This document shows positions 9,530-18,909 of a DNA stretch of 64,000 nucleotides, one piece after another. Under the pieces are notes generated by a model. That model was not told the DNA's origin. It was given only the letters and a program-made list of their open reading frames with translations, and made no database searches. Position 1 is the stretch's first letter, and every line of letters begins with the position of its first letter. A program made the position numbers and the translations under genes. Origin of the DNA: Bacillota bacterium (GTDB taxonomy: Bacteria > Bacillota > Clostridia > Acetivibrionales > DSM-1351); assembly GCA_023400235.1 (NCBI GenBank), contig JAEXFI010000045.1, positions 186,001-250,000 on the forward strand. The letters run 5' to 3'.

Positions 9530-9877
9530 CCCTGTCTGCATACCACACATGCACACATAGCGTGGACATGGCAGGCTCTCCCCAGTTGATGTGACATCAT
9601 TGTATAGCATGGCTGATTTCTAACTCCGCAGAGTCACAGATATCTAACCCATTGACGAATGTCTGCCTGTTGCCTTCCGCTATGTTGACGGCGTCGGCAC
9701 TCTGTACCATCCACAAATTTCGGAGCTAAACTGCCTTTTGACCCTGCTACCTAACTCCCTTTGCTTTGTATGTCCTGTTACCAGAAACATACTCTAGGCT
9801 TGCTACCAATGGTGGGGCTTCACCTTATCGGACGGGATTCCACCCGTTAAATATCACACCCTTGGCCGGGCGCACCA
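9530..9877 (-). mobile_element. 5' remnant of a group II intron (domain I), no intron ORF
   Basis: Read on the minus strand from 9877, the sequence opens with GUGCGCCCGGCCAAGGGUGU, the conserved 5' end of bacterial group II introns (compare the GUGCGCCCAGAUAGGGUGU start of Ll.LtrB). It continues for about 350 nt with the run of short GC-rich helices expected of domain I. No reverse transcriptase frame and no recognisable domain V/VI hairpin follow before AT-rich sequence begins, so this is a 5' fragment. It lies just downstream of the ABC permease gene on the same strand. The lower boundary is approximate. Confidence 0.65.
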
Positions 9878-9981
9878 ACATGTAATGGTTGGCCCGCCTT
9901 ATTTATCCTCCAAACCACAATACGTCATCATTATCACGCACTCAACGTGCTCGCAACGTGGGAACATTTTGGGATAGAGCT

Positions 9982-12900
9982 TTATTCCACGCTTTTAAGC
10001 GCCTCGACCATATTGATCTTCTGTAGGTCTCTATTGGTAAAATTATTCACTAGCAATGCAAAAACCAGTGTCAGCACTGTGGCAATCACATAAGCAAACG
10101 GCGTAACACGAACGCTGAACGCAATGTCCGCGATGCTGACGCTTGCTAAGATGCCGTAGGTAATACCATAGCCTGCAGGAAGTCCGCACAGGATTCCACT
10201 CAAAGTGAGAATCATGGTTTCCTTATTGATATAGGAATAGATTTCCTTACGCTGGAATCCCAAGACCTTGATCGTGGCAAGCTCCCGCTCCCGTTCACTG
10301 ATATTGATATTCGAAAGCGTAAATAAAACAGTAACAGCTAGGACCGCCGAAAGCCCAATCAGGGCATAGACGATTGCGTTAATTATCGCGTTCACGTCTT
10401 TAAAAGAATCGATGGCCGACTTGCTGCTGCTGACGCTGAGGATTCTGTCGTCATCTTTGAGGGCCTTGAGCCAGCGCTGACCGTTCGGATTGTCTGTCAG
10501 GTTCAGAAGTAACGCGTTCCCGGCGTAGTCACCGAAGCGCTCCTGATAGAGGCCTTCCCGCATATAAATAAAGTTGCCGGTGTAGTTTAATGACACAAAG
10601 GAAACAGGAAAGTCGCAGGATAGATTATCGCTGTTTTTCAACGACACAGTTTTACCTCTCGCTACACCGAGTCTTTTTGCCGCGTTCTGTGTCAGGACGA
10701 TCCCATTGGACTGCAGCGTCATAGCCTGTTTGGTCCGAGCATCGCGCAGGTGCACATACGTCTCTAAATTGGCGTCGTCGGGCACGACAATGATGGTAAT
10801 GTCTGTGTTGTTATTTCCGCTTTGGAGTGTCATAGAGCTCAGCTGAATTTGCTGTGTGTCCTTTGCATACGCTGACCATTCCCCAGAGAGCGCGCTCATT
10901 TTCGCGGCATCCAGCTTGTTTGTCATAACAATGGCGTCGTACACCGTCACGGTGCCAAACTGGTCGGACATCACACCGCCCACAGTATCGCGGATGCCAA
11001 AGCCAAACACAATGAGCATGGTACAGCCCATAATTCCCACAATTGTCATCAGCGCCCGCTTTTTATACCGGAACAAATTACGAAAAGTCACTTTATTCAG
11101 AAAGCTCAGACGCTTCCATATGAAAGAAATACGTTCTAAAAGAATACGGCTGCCCGCTTTCGGTGCTTTGGGACGCATCAGCTCAGCTGGGCGCTGGCGC
11201 AGCATTTCAGCGCAGGAGAAAATGGCCGCGCCAACGATACCCAGCAAAAACAGCCCAAAGCCACCCAGAGCGTAACTGGGATAGAACTCCAGCCGAAACA
11301 GCGGCAGCACATACATGCTGCTCACTATAATACCAACTGCTTTAGGCAGAGCCACATATCCGATCAGAACCCCCAGGAGCTCGCCCAAAGCGCAACTTAA
11401 CACGGCGTACAGGATATACTTCAGCCTGATCTCGGCATTGGAGTAGCCCAGTGATTTATAAGTGCCGATCAGGCTGCGGTCTTCCTCAACCATACGGCTC
11501 AGCGTCGTCAGGCTTATCAGGAAGGCTACCAGAAAAAATATCACTGGAAATGCGGTGGTCACGGCCTGGATAAAGCTGACGTCACTTTTAAAGCGGGCAA
11601 ATGAATCGTTGTGGCTGCGGTCCCATACATACCATTTTGCACTGGCGATATTCGCCACATCTGCCTTGGCCTTGGCGAGCTTCTGATGAGCGTCTGCCAT
11701 GGAGGTCTCGTAGTCGGCCCTGTTTTTATCCAGCGTCGCCTGCCCGTCCTTCAATTGAGCCTCGGAGTCCGATAATTTTCGCCATGCCTCGGAAAACTGC
11801 GCCTCGGCGGTTGCTTTTTGTTCCTTCAGCGCCGACGCATTCTGCTCCAACTGAGTTTGGCTATACGTCAGTGTCCCCTGGGTGATGGCAAGGTTTGAAA
11901 ACGCTGTTGTCTGCTCCTCCGTTAGGGGTGAGCCGGCGGACCCGAAGCCCGCTGCGAAACTCCCCGTGTCTTTCTTAAGGTCGCCCATTGCGGCAGTGTA
12001 GGCTGCGGTTTCCTCCTGCGTCGGCGTTTCGCCTTGCTTAACTGCCAGAAGGTAGGCGGCCGCCTTCATGCCGTCAGAGGTCATGGCAAGCCAGAGTTTT
12101 TGCGTGTCCTCGCTGTTCCAGATTTTTTGAGCCTCCGCAGGCAATGCGGAAACAGCACCGGTTAACTGCGTATTTGCACCGGATACTTGTTCATCCAGGC
12201 TATCTATGCTTTGATCGAGCTGCTGCTCACCGGACGAAAACTGCTGTTTCGCCGCTGTCTCCTTGCGGCTCAGTTCTGCTCTGCCAGACTGGAGCTGTGT
12301 TTGTCCATCGTCAATTTCCGCCTGGGCGTCAGACAGCTTCTGCAGAGCGTCGGCTTGTTTCTCGTCCAGAGTTTTTTCCGCATCTGAAATTTTCTTACTG
12401 GCTGAACCGACCAGATCGTCATATCTGGCCTGCTGTCTGCCGCTCTGTATCGTCGACTTAATTCTGGCGATTACCGTATCCGTCAGTTTTTGATAGTCTT
12501 TGGAATAACAGTCCAGTTGAGACGCACCGTTTATCGTAAGATAGAGTGCACTGTATACACCGCCACTGATGCAGCCGTTGGTGACATACAGGAGGTAATC
12601 ACTGCTGCTGGAAGTGGAGGAAACAGAAGTCGGGCTTTTATCAGCAGAAATTTTCAAGGGACTGAGAATTACAGCCGTGATCTTGTATTCAGTGACTGTT
12701 AATGCCGTAGCTGAGGAATCGCTATCGACTGTAATTTTCAAATCGTTATTGGTTTTGTCCGCGCCTCCTTCAGCCGATGCATTATATTTCTCGTCTGCTT
12801 TCTTTGATAGCTCTGCCGCCGACAGCGTGACTGAATCTCCGACATGCAGGCCGGTATCCTTCAGGAATTTGGAGTTTACCGCCAGCTGTCCCGATTGATG

Positions 12901-13281
12901 CGGCAGGGTACCTTCCAGCACATAGGGCTGGTTCATTCCTCGTTCATCCAGTTCCGTCAAAGTCGCAAGCTTTAAAGTCCCGCCGGACTGCATAACCTTT
13001 ACGTCCATACTACGGCTGCCGTAGACTGCGCCCACGCCGTCCACCCCCGCTGCAGCCCACATGTCGTCTTGAGTAAGACCAAGGGTCGAGACTATCTGTA
13101 TATCGTAAGTGTTCTGGGTGTCGTAAAAGCGATCGGCAGCCTTAAGAGAATCCAGGCAGCCAGTGGCAAAGCCTGAAAATACGCCGATTCCGAGACCGGC
13201 CATTACCGCAATTGCCAGGAATCTTGAAAGATTTTTTGTAATGGTCCGCCTGATGTCTTTGTGAAGAGTTGTTTTTGTCAT
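9982..13281 (-). CDS. FtsX/MacB-type ABC transporter permease with central coiled coil
   Basis: This 1099-residue membrane protein starts with a cytoplasmic segment and one transmembrane helix (about 20-40), then an extracytoplasmic domain with a long Ala/Gln/Glu/Lys-rich coiled coil (about 295-550). Two FtsX-type membrane domains follow (around 575-700 and 980-1090; FFLVAFLISLTTLSRMVEED and NISERERELATIKVLGF are typical). It is the membrane half of an exporter of the antimicrobial-peptide/lipoprotein type together with the ATPase immediately upstream (3 bp gap). The substrate is unknown. G+C content is clearly higher than in flanking genes, suggesting transfer. Control is probably by the divergent TetR-type regulator. 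Confidence 0.9.
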   Translation of the reverse strand: MTKTTLHKDIRRTITKNLSRFLAIAVMAGLGIGVFSGFATGCLDSLKAADRFYDTQNTYDIQIVSTLGLTQDDMWAAAGVDGVGAVYGSRSMDVKVMQSGGTLKLATLTELDERGMNQPYVLEGTLPHQSGQLAVNSKFLKDTGLHVGDSVTLSAAELSKKADEKYNASAEGGADKTNNDLKITVDSDSSATALTVTEYKITAVILSPLKISADKSPTSVSSTSSSSDYLLYVTNGCISGGVYSALYLTINGASQLDCYSKDYQKLTDTVIARIKSTIQSGRQQARYDDLVGSASKKISDAEKTLDEKQADALQKLSDAQAEIDDGQTQLQSGRAELSRKETAAKQQFSSGEQQLDQSIDSLDEQVSGANTQLTGAVSALPAEAQKIWNSEDTQKLWLAMTSDGMKAAAYLLAVKQGETPTQEETAAYTAAMGDLKKDTGSFAAGFGSAGSPLTEEQTTAFSNLAITQGTLTYSQTQLEQNASALKEQKATAEAQFSEAWRKLSDSEAQLKDGQATLDKNRADYETSMADAHQKLAKAKADVANIASAKWYVWDRSHNDSFARFKSDVSFIQAVTTAFPVIFFLVAFLISLTTLSRMVEEDRSLIGTYKSLGYSNAEIRLKYILYAVLSCALGELLGVLIGYVALPKAVGIIVSSMYVLPLFRLEFYPSYALGGFGLFLLGIVGAAIFSCAEMLRQRPAELMRPKAPKAGSRILLERISFIWKRLSFLNKVTFRNLFRYKKRALMTIVGIMGCTMLIVFGFGIRDTVGGVMSDQFGTVTVYDAIVMTNKLDAAKMSALSGEWSAYAKDTQQIQLSSMTLQSGNNNTDITIIVVPDDANLETYVHLRDARTKQAMTLQSNGIVLTQNAAKRLGVARGKTVSLKNSDNLSCDFPVSFVSLNYTGNFIYMREGLYQERFGDYAGNALLLNLTDNPNGQRWLKALKDDDRILSVSSSKSAIDSFKDVNAIINAIVYALIGLSAVLAVTVLFTLSNINISERERELATIKVLGFQRKEIYSYINKETMILTLSGILCGLPAGYGITYGILASVSIADIAFSVRVTPFAYVIATVLTLVFALLVNNFTNRDLQKINMVEALKSVE

Positions 13282-13284
13282 CGT

Positions 13285-13986
13285 CTACCATCCAATTTCT
13301 TCAATTTGCTTCGGCGTTACGTTGACCGTTATATCCACGACTTCTCCGCTCTTGAAACGGATCACCTTATCTGCCATCTGCGCAATCGCACTATTGTGAG
13401 TTATAATGATGATGGTAATGCCCTCTTTTCGGCAGGTATCCTGCAAAAGCTGCAAAATCTGTTTGCCTGTCACATAATCCAGGGCCCCGGTGGGCTCGTC
13501 ACACAGCAGCAACTTCGGTTTTTTCGCAAGCGCACGGGCAATCGACACGCGTTGCTGTTCTCCGCCGGAAAGCTGAGCCGGGAAATTGTTCGTCCGCTCG
13601 GCAAGACCGACTTTTTGCAGCGTCTGAGCAGCATTAAGACTGTCAGGACAAATCTGCGCCGCCAATTCCACATTCTCTAGTGCCGTCAGATTAGGTACCA
13701 AATTATAGAACTGAAAAACAAAGCCAACATCTGTGCGGCGGTACTGGCATAGCTGCGCCTCATTCCAGTGTGTAATATCATTACCGTCAAAAAGCACCCT
13801 GCCTCTTGTGGCGTTGTCCATCCCACCAAGGATATTCAGCGCTGTCGTCTTCCCCGCGCCCGAGGAGCCTAAGATAACCGCTAATTCCCCACGCTCCAGT
13901 GAAAAGCTTGCATCTTTCAGAGCCTGCACAAGGTTGTCGCCTGTACCATACTCTTTGTTTACATTTTCAAATGATATGAACGCCAT
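13285..13986 (-). CDS. ABC transporter ATPase (MacB/LolD-like), partner of the permease
   Basis: The start at 13986 (MAFISFENV) is preferred over 14073 because GGAGG lies 7 nt before it; the longer version would add a non-homologous tail. The 233-residue product has Walker A GSSGAGKTT, the Q-loop (FVFQFYNLVPNL), signature LSGGEQQR, Walker B LLLCDEPTGALD and the switch histidine in IIITHN. It powers the FtsX-type permease encoded 3 bp downstream. The pair forms a two-gene exporter operon headed by the bidirectional promoter region shared with the TetR gene. Confidence 0.93.
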   Translation of the reverse strand: MAFISFENVNKEYGTGDNLVQALKDASFSLERGELAVILGSSGAGKTTALNILGGMDNATRGRVLFDGNDITHWNEAQLCQYRRTDVGFVFQFYNLVPNLTALENVELAAQICPDSLNAAQTLQKVGLAERTNNFPAQLSGGEQQRVSIARALAKKPKLLLCDEPTGALDYVTGKQILQLLQDTCRKEGITIIIITHNSAIAQMADKVIRFKSGEVVDITVNVTPKQIEEIGW

Positions 13987-14074
13987 TAAATTCCTCCGGA
14001 TTTTCCGACCTGATGTCGAACCACTGGTCTGCTTGTCAATTAACCTTAAGCTGTGCACTTTATGAGCAAACATG

Positions 14075-14160
14075 TGCCGTTCATAAAGAGAAGCTCACAT
14101 AACAAAATTATAGAAGACAATCCGAGGGGAATCAACCAACAATGAACGGCATAATGTTGG
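14075..14160. promoter_or_regulatory. Divergent promoter region with palindromes (likely TetR operators)
   Basis: Between the ABC operon and the TetR gene are tgccgttcat (14075-14084) and its exact complement atgaacggca (14142-14151). Overlapping the second copy is a dyad with ccaaca (14136-14141) and tgttgg (14155-14160) arms, close to the size of a TetR-family site. Autoregulation together with control of the exporter is inferred. Confidence 0.5.
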
Positions 14161-14235
14161 ATTAACCCGACACCATGTTGTCTTGATATGGATTATGTGT
14201 TAAGCTCATATAAAGTAAAGAATAGGAGCAATATC

Positions 14236-14823
14236 ATGAGGAAAAACCCTAAGCAAACCGAGATGATGCGGAGCAGTTTTCAGGACGCTTTCTGGACACT
14301 TTACGAGAAGCAGAGTATAGAAAAAATTACAGTCAAAGACATCTGTAATATGGCCGGACATAATCGCAGTACCTTTTATCAGTATTATACAGATGTCTAC
14401 GATCTCCTGCACAAGGCTGAGGAGCAGTTTCTGGCGGACATCGGAAAGTCTGTTGTGGTGCTTGTTGAGCAAGCGCAAAGCTTCGACTGGCCTTCGATGC
14501 TTCAGGCGGTCTTTGGGCTTTTAGAGCAGAACGATAGATATCTTTCTATTCTGTTCGGCCCTCACGGCAACACGGCATTCACACACCGGCTTGTCGAGAA
14601 TCTTAAACCGATCTGGGTTAAATACTTCTTTCAGACGGCCCAGTACACGCCTGCAGAAGTCGATTTGCTTATGGAGCATAACATGATGGGTCTGCTCTCA
14701 ATGTTCCGGAAATGGTTTTTCGATCATAACAGCGTCTCTCAAGAGAGGTTTATTCAGCTGTGTTATTTGACGCTCCCCGATACCAGTTGTTTTGGAAATC
14801 TAGATACAGAAATACGGCAATAG
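14236..14823 (+). CDS. TetR/AcrR-family transcriptional regulator
   Basis: The ATG at 14236 has AGGAGC 8 nt upstream; an in-frame ATG at 14188 has no such signal. The 195-residue product has a TetR-type helix-turn-helix at about 25-65 (IEKITVKDICNMAGHNRSTFYQYY) and a helical C-terminal ligand/dimer domain. It is divergent from the two-gene ABC exporter and shares its base composition, so it most likely represses that operon until a substrate is sensed. Confidence 0.85.
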   Translation: MRKNPKQTEMMRSSFQDAFWTLYEKQSIEKITVKDICNMAGHNRSTFYQYYTDVYDLLHKAEEQFLADIGKSVVVLVEQAQSFDWPSMLQAVFGLLEQNDRYLSILFGPHGNTAFTHRLVENLKPIWVKYFFQTAQYTPAEVDLLMEHNMMGLLSMFRKWFFDHNSVSQERFIQLCYLTLPDTSCFGNLDTEIRQ

Positions 14824-14918
14824 GCAATCTCCTGGATCAGAGGTTATCTAATCAGTCCCCTCAACCAATGTACATTTTCGACCGTCGTTTTGTTTCTATA
14901 CAAAGTGCCTTAAGGATA

Positions 14919-14958
14919 CAAAAAAATGCCTCCGAAAGCTGGTGAGGCCTTGGAGGCA
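14919..14958 (-). terminator. Rho-independent terminator of the WG-repeat operon
   Basis: tgcctcc (14927-14933) pairs with ggaggca (14952-14958). Read leftwards, the stem is followed by seven T residues, so it serves the minus-strand gene ending at 15104. Confidence 0.7.
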
Positions 14959-14988
14959 GGGTTCTATAGCTTATACAAACATTTATAA

Positions 14989-15034
14989 TGGAAGGAACTC
15001 TATGTCAAAAATCAATGACAGAAAGTTCCTTCCA
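14989..15034. repeat. Hairpin at the island edge overlapping a short orphan ORF start
   Basis: tggaaggaact (14989-14999) and agttccttcca (15024-15034) are perfect 11-bp complements, with an inner tgtca/tgaca pair. Within it, GGAAGGA precedes an ATG at 15002 that opens a frame (MSKINDRKFLPYVKKLAYIP...) running antisense into the WG-repeat gene. This may be the truncated 5' end of a lost gene; I do not recognise it. Confidence 0.35.
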
Positions 15035-15103
15035 TATGTTAAAAAATTAGCTTATATTCCATTAATTTTTGGAGATATGTTTGTGTCAACGGACATACAT
15101 GTG

Positions 15104-16654
15104 TCACTTGTAATCCTTCGGTGCAGCTGGATAATCGGCCTTGTTCCATACCCTCGACCCACTCATGAACGCATCGGATTTCAGGAAAAACATTGTACCA
15201 CCAAAGTCATCCCAGGTAGCATCTGCATGATAGTAATTCCCTCCGATTTTCACCAGGTTCCAGGCATGGGGTTGATCCCCGTCGCCCATTCCTCCTACAA
15301 CCAAGCTTTCAATTCCCGCCTGTTTGAGCATGAGATTCAGAAGCTGGGAAAATCCCTCACACACAGCGTAACGATTCTTTAAGGCACCATATGCGTAGTA
15401 GGACGATCTGGGAATATTGTCGTAGGCACTATAGTCATAATCCACTGTATCGGTAACAAACTTGTAAATAACTTTGACCTTCTCGTACTCGGACATGGAG
15501 CTGTTAATCAATGTTGGAAGAATTTTATTGACTTCAGCCGTGCAGGCTGCTGCTTCTGACTTTAACACCTCACCCATGTTCTGCATGGGAATAAACGGGG
15601 TCAAGTCAGTTTTAACATAAAAATAGGACATCCCTCTATACTTGACAGGCGCTACCCCATTTTTGAAGGAACGTGCCCTCACATACTCTGGCTCTTTTAG
15701 CCAAGTACCATCCTTTTTTAGAAAACCCCACAAATTATAGTTGGTATTTGTAGTCATTGCAGAATTTATCATAACAGCTGCGTAGCCTTCACTAAAGGTT
15801 TCGGCATTTTGAAAGGGATATTCCTTTCCATCCTTTCCTTTATAAGTCTTCAGCAGCTTCCCTTCCGAGGTTATGAACTGATAAAGTCTTTGTCCTTTTA
15901 ATGCTCCGGTTTTTCCAGTATATTCAATAAGTCCGATCCCTTCGGTCACATATGTGATGGTTCCTTCAAAGCCCACCACCTTACCGTTTTTCAGCACAAT
16001 AAAATTCGCCCTGTCGTCTGAACTCTTGGATGCGCCATTCTTGAATACACATAGAAAGCTTTCCACCATGTATGCCCTGCCGTCAAATTCCGGTTTCACA
16101 ATAGTTCCGTCATTCATAATCAGTCCATATTTTGCATTTTCAGAGTTCATGGCGGTATCAATATTGGCAAGATTCGCCCTGCAATAATCATTCATATCAG
16201 CGCCGTCCAGATAATAATTTGTCTTTTTTATATATTCACCCTTTTTATTTATGGTGGAGGCAAACAATTCTTCGCTGACTACTGCAAAGTTGTTCTTAAA
16301 ATTATAAGCCTTTTTAAATTTCGGCTTTATTACAAAGGTTCCGTCAGCCTTAATATATCCCCATTTGGACATCTCACTGTCTTCAACAACGGCAGCCAGA
16401 CCCTCGCTGAATTCTTTTGCATATAAAAACTGGGGTTCAATCACCCACTTGCCGCTTTTATTGACATATCCATACAAACCCAGGCTCTTATCATACTTTG
16501 GACTCAAATCAACTTTTGTCTCCGGGACCGCTGTGCTTTTGGTCTTTGAGGATGAATTTGAAGCAGCAGCAAAGATTGTGGAATCCCCCAATATATTCAG
16601 ACTCATCAGTGCTATCAATACAATTGCTATCATAAACCTTATTCTATCTCTCAC
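15104..16654 (-). CDS. Secreted WG-repeat protein with transglutaminase-like domain
   Basis: A GTG at 16654 is chosen as start because AGGAGG lies 6 nt before it and a signal peptide follows at once (IAIVLIALMSLNILG...FAAA). The 516-residue product has N-terminal WG repeats (YGYVNKSGKWVIEPQF and variants, about 55-330) and a C-terminal transglutaminase-like domain with Cys432 (VCEGFSQ), His463 (PHAWN) and Asp478 (HADATWDD) in the family order. Such domains act as proteases or cross-linking enzymes; the substrate is unknown. It lies 35 bp downstream of a second WG-repeat gene, clearly in an operon. Confidence 0.85.
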   Translation of the reverse strand: MRDRIRFMIAIVLIALMSLNILGDSTIFAAASNSSSKTKSTAVPETKVDLSPKYDKSLGLYGYVNKSGKWVIEPQFLYAKEFSEGLAAVVEDSEMSKWGYIKADGTFVIKPKFKKAYNFKNNFAVVSEELFASTINKKGEYIKKTNYYLDGADMNDYCRANLANIDTAMNSENAKYGLIMNDGTIVKPEFDGRAYMVESFLCVFKNGASKSSDDRANFIVLKNGKVVGFEGTITYVTEGIGLIEYTGKTGALKGQRLYQFITSEGKLLKTYKGKDGKEYPFQNAETFSEGYAAVMINSAMTTNTNYNLWGFLKKDGTWLKEPEYVRARSFKNGVAPVKYRGMSYFYVKTDLTPFIPMQNMGEVLKSEAAACTAEVNKILPTLINSSMSEYEKVKVIYKFVTDTVDYDYSAYDNIPRSSYYAYGALKNRYAVCEGFSQLLNLMLKQAGIESLVVGGMGDGDQPHAWNLVKIGGNYYHADATWDDFGGTMFFLKSDAFMSGSRVWNKADYPAAPKDYK

Positions 16655-16689
16655 AATATACCTCCTGAATAATGTAAATGGTAAAAGAA

Positions 16690-18909
16690 TTACTTCCAGA
16701 TTATTTTTCCGTCCTGGGTGACATCCCCCTGTTTGCTGTCCTTCCACACATAGCCTTTCCCATTGGTCAACGGACTTGCATAATCAAGTGTAGGCTGTAC
16801 AAGCCAGCTGCCGTCCTTTTTAATATATCCCCAATAGCTTCTGCCGTCCTTTGCAGAGATTGCCTTTGCCGGTGCGGCACCATCTGCAAATTTATAGCTT
16901 GTATTTTTATTGATATCAGTTTTGATTTCACCCTTGGAAGTTATATAGCTGTATTTGCCGCCCTTCCATAAACCGGCCATGCCGTTTTCAAATTCAGCCA
17001 CGCAGTCATAAACCGGTTGAACTACAAATTTTCCTGACTTGTCTATAAATCCGAATTTACCGCCTTTACTCACAGGTGCCAGACCCTCATCAAAGTTGAA
17101 GGCCCACTCAAATTGAGGCTGTATTACTGTCTTACCCTTTGTATCGATATAGCCCCATTTGCCGTTGTCGGCCATAAAGGCTGCCATGCCGCGGCTGAAA
17201 GGCTTGGCACTATAATACCTGGCAGAGTCACCAAATACAAAGGCTCCATTTTTATCGATAAATTTGTAACGACCGCTGTCGTAAACACAGGCATACCCGT
17301 CACTGAAATCCTCGCCAAAATCATAGCTACGATTAATCAGTTTCCCGGAGGTACTTATATAGCTGGTTTTTGAATTTGCCATGACCCTCCCCATACCATC
17401 ACTTATAGGGTTGCAGTAATCAAAGGTTTCAGAGGTCAGGAGCTTGCCGCTTTTATTTATGTAGGTCTGCTTTTGGCCTATCCTGATAATGCCGTAATCG
17501 CCCTTGAAGGTAATGGGTGCTTCGGACATGGGTTTGATTATTGTACCATCCTTCAGTATAAGCCCCCACATTTCATTGTCCTTGGTCTGATAGTAGTCTT
17601 CGGTTAAATCCTTATAGGCACTGTCATATATGGGACTCACCAGATATTTGTCATCCAGGGTAAGAAGTCCCATCTTTCCATTTAAGGTTATACTGGCCAG
17701 ACCGTTTTCAAATTCTCCGATGGTGTCAAAATCCTTCTTGAAAACAGGCTTGCCCTTTGAATCGATAATAATTTCCTTACCGTTCTTTTTAACCTTTGAA
17801 GCTCCTGCAATACTTGCAAAAGGATACATATACTCATAGCTTTCGTCAAACTTGCTGCTGCCGTCAGAGTTCAGCAGCTTCTTTTCACCGTCTAAAATTA
17901 CTTCAATTCTGTCATCCCAAACAGAAACCCTATCATATATGGGGTCAGCCTTATATGTACCATCAATACTGAGGACTCCCCATTTGCCGTTTTTCTTAAC
18001 CAGTGAAAGACCTTTTCTAAAGGACGTAATCTCTTCATATTCAATATCAGTTAGAAAACTTCCGTCGGAATCAAGATACCCGTACTTGTCCCCCAGCTTT
18101 ACATGGGAAACTCCATCATTAAATTCTCTGATTTCATCATATTTGGGTTCTAAAACAAATTTGCCGTCAGCTCCCATCAGACCATATTTCCCGTTAGCTT
18201 CAACCATTCCAATGACTCCGGCAATGCTGCCAAAATAGTGTAACCAGTCGTAAACCGGCTCAACAGTCTGGCCGTTGAATAACAGGAAGCCGTATTTCTC
18301 CTTGCCTCCGCTCACGTTGCTTATCCGTATATAGTTGTCCATAAACGTCAAAGAGTGGTATTGAGGCTCAATGATTTTTCCTGACTTTATGTTTACCAGC
18401 CCGAATTTAGAATTCAATCTTGTTATAAAATAGCCCTTTTCAAGCTGATGATCCGTCACATCCACATCATCATACTTTGGCTCAATAACCGTCCTGCCTT
18501 TATTATCCACCATTCCATATTTCATTTCACCGTTAATTTTTATGCCTACTTTTGCATAACCCTTGTGCATATCAGCTGCACTGTCAAACTGGGGCTTAAT
18601 TAAATAGCTCCCGTCGGTTTTAATATAGCCGTACTTCATTACTGAAAAATCCTTACCGATACCTACCACCGCCAAATTTTCGGAAAAAGCTTTGCAAGTA
18701 TTGAACTGGATTTCAATGACCAATTTTCCGCTCTTATTGATGTAACCATATTTCATTTTACCGTCGAATTTGCCTATAATGGCAAATTCCCCGCTGAAAC
18801 TGCCTGCAAAATCAAGCTCACCGGTATAGACTTCAGACTTGGCTATTACCTGGAATCCACTGATGAACAGCATGCAAAAAGCCAAAGTTGCGGCAATTGC
18901 TTTTTTCAT
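16690..18909 (-). CDS. Secreted WG-repeat protein
   Basis: The start at 18909 (MKKAIAATLAFCMLF) has GGAGGT 8 nt upstream and begins a signal peptide; an upstream ATG at 18963 lacks both features. The 739-residue product is almost entirely WG (KWG) repeats of about 45 residues, each carrying a GYI/GLL-x-x-G-K/T-V-I-x-P-x-Y/F core. The repeats form beta-rich binding surfaces; no catalytic domain is visible. It heads the operon with the transglutaminase-type WG protein. The role, perhaps envelope or extracellular binding, is unproven. Confidence 0.85.
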   Translation of the reverse strand: MKKAIAATLAFCMLFISGFQVIAKSEVYTGELDFAGSFSGEFAIIGKFDGKMKYGYINKSGKLVIEIQFNTCKAFSENLAVVGIGKDFSVMKYGYIKTDGSYLIKPQFDSAADMHKGYAKVGIKINGEMKYGMVDNKGRTVIEPKYDDVDVTDHQLEKGYFITRLNSKFGLVNIKSGKIIEPQYHSLTFMDNYIRISNVSGGKEKYGFLLFNGQTVEPVYDWLHYFGSIAGVIGMVEANGKYGLMGADGKFVLEPKYDEIREFNDGVSHVKLGDKYGYLDSDGSFLTDIEYEEITSFRKGLSLVKKNGKWGVLSIDGTYKADPIYDRVSVWDDRIEVILDGEKKLLNSDGSSKFDESYEYMYPFASIAGASKVKKNGKEIIIDSKGKPVFKKDFDTIGEFENGLASITLNGKMGLLTLDDKYLVSPIYDSAYKDLTEDYYQTKDNEMWGLILKDGTIIKPMSEAPITFKGDYGIIRIGQKQTYINKSGKLLTSETFDYCNPISDGMGRVMANSKTSYISTSGKLINRSYDFGEDFSDGYACVYDSGRYKFIDKNGAFVFGDSARYYSAKPFSRGMAAFMADNGKWGYIDTKGKTVIQPQFEWAFNFDEGLAPVSKGGKFGFIDKSGKFVVQPVYDCVAEFENGMAGLWKGGKYSYITSKGEIKTDINKNTSYKFADGAAPAKAISAKDGRSYWGYIKKDGSWLVQPTLDYASPLTNGKGYVWKDSKQGDVTQDGKIIWK

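Noticed and set aside
12144..12898. Several plus-strand frames of 66-105 codons within the ABC permease
   Set aside because: They overlap each other and arise from the G+C-rich antisense of the permease coiled coil; none has a ribosome-binding site or domain.
14942..15382. 146-codon plus-strand frame overlapping the end of the WG/transglutaminase gene
   Set aside because: Most of it is antisense to conserved transglutaminase sequence. Only its first part, from the ATG at 15002, might be a truncated gene start, and that is noted separately.
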